From assembly GCA_027382625.1 (NCBI GenBank), contig JAJKFJ010022590.1, forward strand, positions 62,001 to 126,000: DNA of 64,000 nt. The letters are read 5' to 3'. Positions 8,973 to 19,379 of this stretch are shown one piece after another. The first letter of the stretch is position 1, and each line of letters starts with the position of its first letter. Under the pieces are notes generated by a model. That model worked only from the letters and a program-made list of their open reading frames with translations, did no database searches and was not told where the DNA came from. This DNA is from Tetmemena sp. SeJ-2015. Taxonomy: Eukaryota; Ciliophora; Spirotrichea; Sporadotrichida; Oxytrichidae. A program made the translations under genes and the position numbers.

Positions 8973-11509
8973 ATGATGAAGCTATTAGGTTTGATACTTG
9001 CTATAACAACACTATATAAGATAAATAATTTTGTCACTATTATTGGTGAGTGTAAATGGTGAGGAAGTATAACTTACGCAGCATAGAGGGAAGCTGGCCT
9101 TTTTGTTCATGATCTATGAGCGCCATCTTAACCCAGAAATATGGAGGGAGTTTTTCAAAGATGCCCCCAAGGATAAGTTCAATTTTATGCACACTTCTGA
9201 TTTTTTATTAAAGTATGTGATCTATTATCATGTGAAGTTTCAAGAGATCGATGAGTTCCCTGAGTAAATATTTTTAATCGGTTTAAATGCGTGGGTTACC
9301 AATCAGAAAGGTCAGCTAAGTAGAGACCGCCCATGGATCTATAGGACTCGTAAGGACAGAAATACAGCTTATGAGAGAAGCAATAGTAGACGAGGATGTG
9401 CAAAAGTTTTTCTTCCTAGAGCTAGAGTTGCATTCCAGTCTATGATTTCAACACTATCTCCATTAATTTACTAATTATTATTCTATGTACGAGAAAGTGA
9501 TGAGTCATCCTCACTCATACGTTGAGATAATTTTCAGAATGCAGATGAGTGGAGGTCGTTTCCCAAGATACGATTACCTACTCAAGACTATGCCAAGAGA
9601 CAACATCTTAAAGCACTCTGCATGGGTGTTGCTTAATAGAAAGCACGGAAAACATTTTGTAGATAACGAGGAGTAGATCATTGAAGCATTCTATAATGCT
9701 CTATAATAAGTTAATTACTTTGTTTCACGAAGGATGCACCTGATAACGTTTACTTCCCTGATGAGGGCATTTTCTCAACCACTATCGCTTAGTAGGGATG
9801 GCTAGATGAGATGGTGAATGCTTGCATCATCCACACCAACTGGTACCACTCTGGCGGTATTTTCCACTACCCTAACCTCACTGCTTTCGACATTCACCAG
9901 TTCAGACTTAAGGGCACCGTTGCGGCAAGGAAGATGTTCCGTGATGTATAAATGGATCAAGATACATAGCTTGCAATTCTTAATAAGATCCCCATGGAAG
10001 AAGTATTATCCTCTAAGTACTACATAAAGCAATCTAAGTATGCCTAGAGAGTTGAGACATATGCTCAATAGTTCACACCTAAGAAAATTCCTCTCATTAA
10101 AGTAGAAGTTCCTGCTAAACTTTAGGGACATTTAAAGAGCTTGAGATCGCTAGCGAGTTAGTTTGAGATTCCCAAGCCACAGCTAAACTTTATATTTTTG
10201 CTTTAAGGGAAAGTTAGCATTCCTCTTCATAGTTAACGAAAAGCAATTTAAAATAGCATAATGGAGCAGAGGCATGGAGCAAGTTCTTCAAAGATATTCC
10301 TTCCGAGTACTTTGAAATATTCGTGATTGTCACTGGACATCAGCCAAATTTTGCCCAGATTTTTAAGATAAAATTTTAATAAATAACTTTAAGAATCTAA
10401 CTTAATAACTATGCTTTGATAATCTATATAAGTTCATGTCTATGACTTCCCTAAGATCTATGATATCATAATGGAGGAGAACTAAAGCTTCCTTGATCTA
10501 TAAATAATTTGGAAATGAGAGAGCTTGGGGAAAATATCAAAAGTACGCTTAACTTTTGGAACTCTTCGACGTTAATCATTTAATCGCACACGAGTCATAA
10601 TTCGTATTGACTAGAGAACACGCGCAGTAATTTGTGCTCCTTAAAGACCATATGTGCAAAATATGGGGATCCTACAAAGATGTCAAGCAGCCTGAGACCG
10701 TCGCAATAGGCACTACACTTGCAAATAGTTAAAAGTATTGTAAATTTTATGATTGCAGCTCTAGATTAGATTAAGAACGTAGAAAACTTGTGCATATCTT
10801 TCCATGATATGTCGCGCCATGAAGACTATAGACAGATCGAGCTAGTAACTAGAGACTATATACCTTAGGCTAAAAAGGATTTTACTAAATTTACTGAGTT
10901 TAAATTTATCATAGACGCAAGAAGAGAGTGTTTATTCCTTTCAGACCTAGGAGTGAATGCAAAGATAGATTCAGAGTCCATGGATTTGATTTTTGGAGTA
11001 TATACCTCAGAGCCTTAAGCCCCAGAATAGAGCCAATAATTGTGAAAAACATTTATTTCCTAATACTTTCAATTTCTTCAACAAATTTGAGATTGAGCAA
11101 CCCTCTCAGCTTAATTGCAGCTTTTGTAAGCGGCTCTAAGTGAAGATCCTCTAGGAGAAATTTAAAAGTTCATTCTCATTAGTGAAAAATGCATTCCTGT
11201 ATTCGACTTTGCAACAATCAAAATAATCTTATTTAAATGGTTTATTTTATATTTTTATTTTATGGAGATTTCGATTAGACATTAAACATAGTAGATTTTG
11301 ACTAAACTTATCCCTTCGATATGAAAGAAAACCCTAATTTCAGAACCCTCTCATCTAAAGAACCCATATTTATTTACATCAAAATTTATTACTTGGATGC
11401 GACTCATCTCAACGAAGAATCATAAAAAAAGAAAAACATCTTTAATTAGTCTTTATTAAAATAAATTGTCTAAAAATAGAGGCACTTTAAATTATAGTTG
11501 GTAAAATGA
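8973..11509 (+). CDS. GT14 (core-2/I-branching) glycosyltransferase-like gene 2
   Basis: Signal-type start MMKLLGLILAITTLYK; then GKLAFLFMIYERHLNPEIW and a SCIPVYDF block. MSHPHSYVEI...SGGRFPRYDYL, ILKHSAWVLLNRKH and the long uninterrupted piece 9750-10240 (FPDEGIFSTTIAQQGWLDEM, IIHTNWYHSGG, RLKGTVAARKMF) follow. A second domain begins GKLAFLFIVNE after a 13-nt IES. The P-D-E and N-W-H/Y positions match family acceptor/catalytic blocks; the first domain is the better conserved. The 3' module is permuted. One frame break sits next to SCIPVYDF. The TGA at 11507-11509 overlaps the next ATG, so the exact end is uncertain. Confidence 0.75.
10193..10205. other. Ultra-short IES, 13 nt, pointer CTTTA
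   Basis: CTTTA at 10188-10192 and 10201-10205. Removal turns PQLNF...out-of-frame into PQLNFKGKLAFLFIVNE, restoring the second domain's entry motif. Confidence 0.8.
10260..10275. other. IES, 16 nt, pointer GCAT
   Basis: GCAT at 10256-10259 and 10272-10275. Removal yields KIAWSKFFKDIPSEYFEIF, matching the W-x-x-F-F block of the paralogs. Confidence 0.8.
11099..11385. other. Permuted 3' module of GT14 gene 2
   Basis: Piece k (~11270-11353, IVDFDQTYPFDM...NFRTLS) lies downstream of k+1 (11099-11224, SAQLQLLQAAL...SEKCIPVFDFATIK). They are linked by the 10-base pointer AACCCTCTCA (11344-11353 = 11099-11108). k+1 joins k+2 (YYLDATHLNEES) through ATCAAAAT (11217-11224 = 11378-11385). All three joins are in frame. 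Confidence 0.85.
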
Positions 11510-14500
11510 TAAATTCAAAGTGTCTTCTGCTTTATCTGATTCTGTTAATTTCACTTAGTCTTATCCATAAATCTCATCAAAAGAGTACCGCGGATCCATT
11601 ATAAGTTAGACATATTAAAAATGACAACTCAGCCGACCCATAAAAGAGTAAAGCAAATGTGAGGTTAAAACCAGAAAAAAGAAAACTGGCATTCCTATTT
11701 ATGCTTTACGACAAGCATCTGAATCCGCAAATGTGGACATCCTTTTTTGAAGAAGCTCCTTTTTATTTCTTTGTTTCCTCAAAACTAATACACTATACTT
11801 TATCATTCAAAGATAGAAGGCGATGAACAACTATTCCCTCTGCAAATAGAATTTATTTTTAAATGGAAGGATTAACAGTGTAGAAGATACCCTACACCGA
11901 AAGCAACTGGGGAGACATGGGAATAGTAAACTATAGGTAGTTAAAATTAGATAATTATTAATTAAAATTCTTGCTTTTACGGATCTACATAAAGCTGATG
12001 AAATTTGCCTTAATGGACTCTGAATTTAAATATGTTTTGAAGTGGAGAAGGTGATTTTCGTGAGCCAGAGTTGCATCCCTCTTTATGATTTCAACAGCCT
12101 GTAAAATAAATATCAATTTATAAATGTATGAAAGGGTATCTACTAATTAAAATTAACTTTCTCTCACTCTATAAATTAAATAGAAAACTTTAATAAATAT
12201 GAGGCTGTTAAACTCTGAATATATATTCGCTATCTTAACAATGCTAGATAAATTAGTTTCAAAATTAAAAGAGAAAACTTTACAATAAATTATTCTACTT
12301 CTTATAGTTCTTTTTTTTTTAAAAAATAATTCCCTTCTCAATCAAAAAATATTTACACTTAAAAAGGGATAATTAAACTTTTTAAGTAAACAAAATTTGA
12401 AACGATTTATAATTCATACATTTCCAGTACATAATGAGTAATGAGTTTTCGATGATGGAAATAGTTCCCTCAGAATAAAGAGTTGAAGGCAGATTCCCAA
12501 GATACAATTTCCTTTTGCAGAAGTTTGAGAGGGAAGAGATTGTGAAGCACTCAAACTGGATGGTGCTAATTAGAAAGTATTGTATTTAAGCATGCCAAGT
12601 ACTTGGTGGAAAATGAATAGCAGATTATACAAACTTATGAAGACTTATTTTAGTAAACACATTTAAATAAAAGACTTGGCAAGAGAAACATAACTAGCTT
12701 ATATTCCAGATGAAACCTTAATTGGAGTCTCTCTTGCGAAGCAGGGCTATCTATTCTGCAAATCATACAAAACAATAAAGATAATTAATAACAATAATTT
12801 CCCAATTTAATGATATTTTAATTAAAAAATAAGGATATTTAAATAGATTATCAAGATTAATTTTTTCACTTTAATTTTAAACTTAACTTTAAATTTGTTT
12901 CGAGAATAAACGAAATCTCTAATACTTTAGTTACTTACTTTAATTCAAATAAATTTAGGAATTTATATCTTAATTTTGAAGAAATAAAATTTATCCTTAT
13001 TTTTAATTTATGAAACTTACACAAATTGGCATAGCGGGAAGATTTATCACTTTAGCAAGTTCTCCATTTTCGATTTAGTTTTATTTATAACAAGCACGAT
13101 TAGGAGGGGCAGTGATTGCTCGTAAGATGATGGAAGATGTTATAATTATTAATTCAAGTATTTAAACCTTATTAATTATAGCATAGATTATATGGTGTAC
13201 CATGTAATTTTCGGAGGAATTCAATTAAACACTTATATTTAATTGCTAATTCCTCTTAAACTGTTTAAGTTTTTATTTTTATAAAATGCATTTTTTCTTT
13301 AAACATAGTTTAGCTTTGCACTAGGCACAAGCTTCTACATAAAGCCTTCATTCTAATCTTTTGAAATAAAGAGTTATCAAAGCACCTACTCACCTCTATT
13401 AAGAGTGAACGCACAGAAGGTGCAAACTATCCTCCAATATATTTATTTAAATACAGAGGCAAAATTGCTTTTCTATTATCAGTCAATGAGTATTCCTCAA
13501 ATTTTACTCATTAAATGTAAATTTATTGTAAATATCTATTTCTAAAGTTTGGTTTAGTGTTTTAATATTATGATACCATCATGATGAAACTGTCTGGCCA
13601 AAGTTTCTTGAGAAAGCGCCCAGAGAGTTCTTCGAGATCTATATAATTAAAAGCCAAAAGACCATTTTTGGAGATGAGTTCAACTTTTATGGAGATTAAG
13701 AAAAATGGTCTTATTAATAAAGAGTGCTGTAATATATTATGCCATTAAAATAAACAATTTTAGTTTAACTTTGCAACAATTTATGAGTCAGTAATGATCT
13801 CAAACAGCAGTTACTTGGATGCTATATTTTAAACGATGAAGCATGTAGTAAAGCTTAAAGGTTAAACTCTCTGCTGGATGTGTTCGCAATTGAAGAACTC
13901 ATATCCCACCATTCTTAGTTAGTTCTTAATAGACAGCATGCACTTATCTATTTTAATCAATAGACTAATTAAGCATAATTTAATAGATATTATTTTATAT
14001 AATAAGCATACAAATTTTCCTATTATTAAACAAATTGATTAGTTAACTTGCTTTGGTGAGTAATGTGAAGATGATTAGCTTGATATGGGATAGATTTTCT
14101 TCTCTGGCTAAACCTGAAACTGTTGTGATTGGCACTACTTTATCAAAGTTGGGGCTTTTGCAAGAGGTAGAGAATATGTGCATATCCTTCCACTATAAAT
14201 ATTTATACTAAATTTCACGACTAACTTGACAAGGATCACTGGAATCAAACCCATACATTTTTTTAGAATAAAAATTTAAATGTCTTTGCTCTCAAATAAA
14301 TGCCTAAGAACATTAAAAATATCCAAATTCTTTTATTGTATTGTCAATCACACAGAAAGAATCTTTAAAAATTAAATGTAATTGTAGATTGAATGACCAA
14401 AGTCAAATAAACAAGGACCTTATAATTGATGCAAAGTAGAGATGCCTATTTCTCTCTGACATTGGATACCAAGCACCCATATCTCAAGAAGCAATAAGAA

Positions 14501-15277
14501 TGATATTCGATGTTCCTAAATTCACCCTACCCTTTCACAATATTAATTTAATACTCAGATAGAAGAGGCAATCAACAATTATGAAAAACCTGCTGCACTT
14601 ATTTGAATACTTCTATTTAATTTACAGTCATTACTCCATGACAAGCTTGCAGCAACAAAGCTAAACATTAATATTTAATCTCTAGCCAGAAAATTAATTC
14701 AAAATTGCATTTATAAAAGCCTAAGTTTATTAATTGTGAAAAGAAATAAATTTAGAACTCTTGTTTCTGCTACCATGCTTAGCTCGTATATAGTTTTTAT
14801 ATGCTATAGATTAAACTAAGATTAGAGTCTTAAATAAAAGGTATTTAATATGGTTATTAACTATGATAAATTAGTTATTAAATTGGCTCTCAGCTTAGCT
14901 GTAATTGCTAGAGGCGGCTCTTTTCGACGACAAAGACGAGTAGATCAAGAAATTCATTATTCTCTCTCAAAAGTGTGTCCCCGTCTTCGACTTCAAACCT
15001 TATCCTATTCAAAATAAAGTAAAAGATATAAAGGAAGATAAAATTAATAAGTTAAATTTGATGGAGACTTTGATCTCACTTTGAAAATAGTTGATTTTGA
15101 CAAGACTTATCCATTTGACTTGAGAGCTAAGCCAAATTTCAAAACACTCTCAGCTTCATTCAATTAAAAATTCTTTAACCACTATTCTATTTGGATGCAA
15201 CATATCTAAACGATGAATAGAAAATATCTTGCCAATTTAATTATTCAAAAGAGGTAAAGAATAAATAAAGAGAATGA
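11506..15277 (+). CDS. GT14 (core-2/I-branching) glycosyltransferase-like gene 3
   Basis: Begins MINSKCLLLYLILLISLSLI (clear signal peptide) and continues RKLAFLFMLYDKHLNPQMW, VIFVSQSCIPLYDF and MSNEFSMMEIV...GRFPRYNFLLQKF, followed by the diverged second domain (KIAFLLSVNEY; VENMCISFH; DAKQRCLFLSD). TGA at 15275-15277. Many long AT-rich inserts occur (for example 12105-12420, 12770-13020). I count these as IESs, though not every pointer could be resolved. The 3' module is permuted as in genes 1, 2 and 4. The SCIPLYDF block is the family's most conserved one, so the first domain may be active in the Golgi/ER lumen. Confidence 0.72.
14887..15180. other. Permuted 3' module of GT14 gene 3
   Basis: Piece k (~15055-15155, IVDFDKTYPFDLRAKPNFKT) is downstream of k+1 (14887-14999, LSAQLQLLEAALFDDKDEQ ... 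CVPVFDFK). The 9-base pointer CTCTCAGCT occurs at the end of k (15147-15155) and the start of k+1 (14887-14895). AACC (14996-14999 = 15177-15180) joins k+1 to k+2, giving FKPLFYLDATYLNDEQ. Confidence 0.88.
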
Positions 15278-15476
15278 ATTTAATACTTCTACGATTTAAA
15301 TGAGAATGTTATTTAAGGATTATATATCAAACAAATGATAAATTTATATCTTTAATTCTTAGATATGCTTGAACATTTCCTTTTAGATAAAGATTGACTA
15401 AGATATTACAAATTAAAGCTTAAAAGAGATAAATAAGCACATACTTTAAATAATAGTATTGTTAATAGGCTGTAAA

Positions 15477-18400
15477 ATGTACTACAAAACCATTTTATCA
15501 ATAGCAATTCTTCTACAGATCTCTAATTTTTAAATCGCTTTTACTGCTACTAAGAATTACGACTTCCAGCGTAAGGTAAAAGTAATAAAGAGCTAAAAGA
15601 ATGAAGAGCTAGCTGGCTAAGAAACTCCTCATGAGACTAAACCCCCTGCTAATTTGGAAACTAAAAACTAGAAGCTAGCATTCTTGTTTATGGTCTATGA
15701 TAAACACCTCAATCCTCAAATGTGGATGACCTTCTTCGAAAATGCTCCCTAGCATAAATACTCTATCATATACCATGCCAGAGAAGATGAGAACGATTAG
15801 TTCCAAGACCAAATATATTTATTTATTATCCACTTTAAATGAGAGGTTTGAATGTCCGAAAAGTGCCTAATGTTCCAAGCAACTGGGGAGATATGGGCTA
15901 AGTAAACTTTCCTAATGAACTCTGCTGGTATTGCAATCTTTTGTAGTTTAAGAGTGTAGATTTAGCTAATGAGGTACGCAGTGGCTGACACAGAAGTATT
16001 TTATTTTTGTGAGATGTTAGAAAGATGATATATGTGAGCTAGAGCTGCATTCCATTATACGACTTTGACTCTCTGTATCAATTTTATAGGGGAATTTTAA
16101 ATTAGGTAGCTTTTATAATATTATTTGCATAGTCATTTTATTCTTAGCTATTAATCTTAATTCCACTTTGAGAATAAATTATTTCGCTATTGAATTCAAG
16201 GGCTTAAATTTAATAAAGAAAAGTTTTTTATCACTAATAAACAAATTTCTTTTAAAATACCTACCAATACGCTTAACCGCTTTGCAATAACTCTAGAATA
16301 TAATATATTATTAAGAGAATTCAAATTAAGAAAAATTATTTAGTAAGAAGCCTTTCTAATCTTAGCGATTATGTTTCATATTTAATCTTTTTCACTATGA
16401 TGCGAGCAAACAGTAAAAATATTGAAATAATTTATAGCAAATTTTAAGTGCGAAAGAATTTGGTGTATGGTTATACGATTATCCATTTATAGTGAAAGCT
16501 CTCCCTAAATTTTAAATTTAATTAGTACGAAAGGATTATGAGTAACGATTTGTCAATGATGGAGATCACACCCAGAGAACAAAGGAGCGGAGGCAGGTTC
16601 CCAAGATACGAATTTCTCCTAGAGAAATTCCACAGAGATGAGATTATGAAGCATGCTAATTGGATGGTACTCATCAGAAAACATCCATTTAAATTTTACA
16701 ATATTTTAATCATTTAAAACTCAATAAATTGATTTATTATGATAACTTCAATTGAAATAAATACATTATTAAATAGGGTGATAATTCAGATTATTTTCAG
16801 AAAAAAGAGAGAGAGAGATGATATTACTTTACTTGCTATATTTTTGTTGTTTAAAGTAAAAATAACTATATGGGGTATGTTATTATAATACATAATTACT
16901 AAAAAATATATCTGATAGAAAAAGAGTATTTATATGTCTAGTGCTTCAAATATTCTCTAGAAGGGATATTGATAATCGTATTTTAGTATTCTAAAGTACA
17001 ATTATTTAAATTATAATTTTTGTAAACATGCGCAGTATTTAGTTGAGAACGAGCCTGACGTGATACAGACTTTTGAAGAACTATTTTTCTATTTTACAGA
17101 ACTTGCTTAATCAAATGTATATAGCCCTGATGAGAGCGTTATTGGCACTTCACTCGCTAGAAAGGGATGGCTATTTTAATAATTTATTATTAAACATACT
17201 AAAATAAAGGCTTAATTTTATCAATAAATGAACTCACTAATTCAATCGTCATTCATTTAATCCTTTTAAATAATAATGCTTATTTAAATAAATTTGAAAT
17301 TTAAAATAAAAATTATATAATTGATTCATGCCAACTGGCATCATGGGTTGCGGCACTTTGATAGATTCACGATATTTGACGTGCAGTCAGCAAGACTCAG
17401 GGGTGCAGTCATTGCTAGGAAGATGTATGAGAATGTCAAGATTCTTTAATAAAATATAATGAAACTATATTTGATTGACAAACTTACTCAGTAGGTTATT
17501 TTTGGATAGTTACCTCTTAAACTTAAATGAGAATGTTGTTTCAAATCATTTTATATTAATTTGATTAATCTAGTTATGGGATCTAATTACTATATCAAGC
17601 CTTCTTATTAGTCCATAGAATTTAATTTTATAATAAAGGTAATTAAGCAAAATAATTTATAAAAAGGAGCAAATATTTTCTCAATTTATTTTTCTATTGC
17701 TTGACCCTTCTATTTAGCCTGTCATTTCACCTTCCACTTCATATAAACTCATTCCTGCCAATTTTCTTTTCCTTTTTTTAAATAAGAAAATACTGAAACT
17801 ATAAGCTTTTAAGTATCACAAAAAAGCAATTACAATATGATTCAGCCAAAATTTAAAGGCAAGCACTCTAGCTATCAGTAGGTAATATATAAAGACCTAT
17901 TTTATTATCCATGGAAATTAAAAGTTATCAGAGCACATTAGAACCAAACACTAACCATAAATAAATTCAAACACAGCAAACACTTTAGCAGTTTTTAAAT
18001 TAGTATAGAGGAAAGATTGCATTCCTACTAGTAGTTAATGAGTATCTAAGTATTTTATTTTAATATCACCATGATGATAAGGTATGGGTTGAGTTTCTCA
18101 AAAGAGCACCACCTGAATTTTATGAGATCTATATCACCAAGACACTTATTTAACATGAGGGTAGCGAATTTAACTTTGATGGAGATGATATTAATTCCTC
18201 TCATATGTAAATTTATTCCGTCTTCGACTTTTCTACAATCTATGAATCAGTAATGATCTCAAACAGTAGCTATTTGGATGCTTAATAGTGGAAATTTAGA
18301 TGAATACTGCAGCAAAGCGGAGAGATTCGCTCCCCTAATGGAGGTCTTTCCCCTCGAAGAAATAATCTCTCACCAAGCTTAGATTGTACTAAACCGATAC

Positions 18401-19350
18401 CACGCTCTTGCTTTAGTCAATTATATGGACGAGATCAGTCGCATTTGGGGCAACTTTTGTGATTTGGCAAAACCTGAAACTGCTGTTATAGGCACCACAC
18501 TCTCAAAGAATTTTTATCTTTAAGCTAGGACTACTTTCAGGGGTTGAGAATATGTGCATTTCTTATCATTAAAGTTTTAATATATTTATCACGACCCATA
18601 GAGCAGTGATACTCATCCTGAGCTAGGAACTCATCACACCAGATTAATTTCTAAGATTTAAAATATCATAGATCACATTATCGATGCGAAACAGAGGTGT
18701 CTTTTCCTGTCAGATGTAGCTTACACATCTTCATTCATGAGCAGAAGCCTTCAACATCATTTTTGAGAATTAGAAGGCAGTTCTTCCCTTCCACAATATC
18801 TGTTTATTTTATAGCTCAGATAGAGGAGTCACTCAACTATAATTGACTGACATTACATAACCAGATTTTTTGATAGTTAGATTCTATAAATAGCTCTTTA
18901 AAAAGTTCACAGATCACAATTTAATTTATCTAAGAAATCATCATTTTCATCTATTCTGATCTTTGCATTAAATAGGAGATGACTTTACTTATTCATTATA
19001 GATAGTCGAACTAAGATTCATTATAGATATACCTCTGCCCAGTTTTAGATTCTAAGGGCTGCTCTTGAAAACGATTTGGAGAATCAAATAACTAAGTTTG
19101 TTATTCTCTCGGAGAAATCCATTCCTGTCTATGATTTTGGACATTGGTATAATAGAATAGTTTTTTAATTGAACTAATTTCAATTTCGACGCAAATTACT
19201 CACTTGACGTGAATATAGTGGACTTTAGCAAAAAAGATCCTATAGATAGTCAAACCATGAAAATAGCTTCTTGGACACTACAACACTAAATGAGAGAGCT
19301 ATCTACTATCAGCATTCATTTCATTATATGTCTAAGAAGAATTAAAAATA
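15477..19350 (+). CDS. GT14 (core-2/I-branching) glycosyltransferase-like gene 4
   Basis: The best-resolved member. Signal peptide MYYKTILSIAILLQI; then KLAFLFMVYDKHLNPQMW, MIYVSQSCIPLYDF, YERIMSNDLSMMEITPREQR, GGRFPRYEFLLEKF, MKHANWMVLIRKHAQYLVEN, SPDESVIGTSLARKGWL, IVIHANWHHGLRHF and RLRGAVIARKMYENV. The second domain is GKIAFLLVVNEY ... VFDFSTIYESVM ... KPETAVIGTTLSK ... VENMCISYH. C-terminal third module SAQFQILRAALE ... FVILSEKSIPVYDF ... FLDTTTLNERA. At least five IESs with clean pointers join these in frame. The third module's MDS order is permuted. The true stop is uncertain because the frame stays open into gene 5's 5' region. Confidence 0.78.
16685..17029. other. IES, 345 nt, pointer AAACAT
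   Basis: AAACAT at 16679-16684 and 17024-17029. Removal restores MVLIRKH-AQYLVENE exactly as in the paralogs. Confidence 0.88.
17174..17226. other. IES, 53 nt, pointer TA
   Basis: TA at 17172-17173 and 17225-17226. The join gives KGWLNELTNSIV, matching GWLDEMVNAC and GWLDAVVNRM in genes 2 and 5. The small MDS that follows is only about 30 nt. Confidence 0.65.
17257..17329. other. IES, 73 nt, pointer ATTCAT
   Basis: ATTCAT at 17251-17256 and 17324-17329. Removal yields NSIVIHANWHHG in frame. Confidence 0.85.
18917..19266. other. Permuted 3' module of GT14 gene 4
   Basis: Pointer chain: CAATTT (18917-18922 = 19181-19186) joins the upstream piece to k (19181-19251). TATAGATAGTC (19241-19251 = 18997-19007) joins k to k+1 (18997-19155). 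AATAG (19151-19155 = 19262-19266) joins k+1 to k+2. The spliced frame reads TDHNFDANYSLDVN ... DPIDSRTKIHYRYTSAQFQ ... HWYNSFLDTTTLNERA without a break. Confidence 0.9.
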
Positions 19351-19379
19351 GAGTAGAGTTTAGTATTTTTTCTTCTAAA

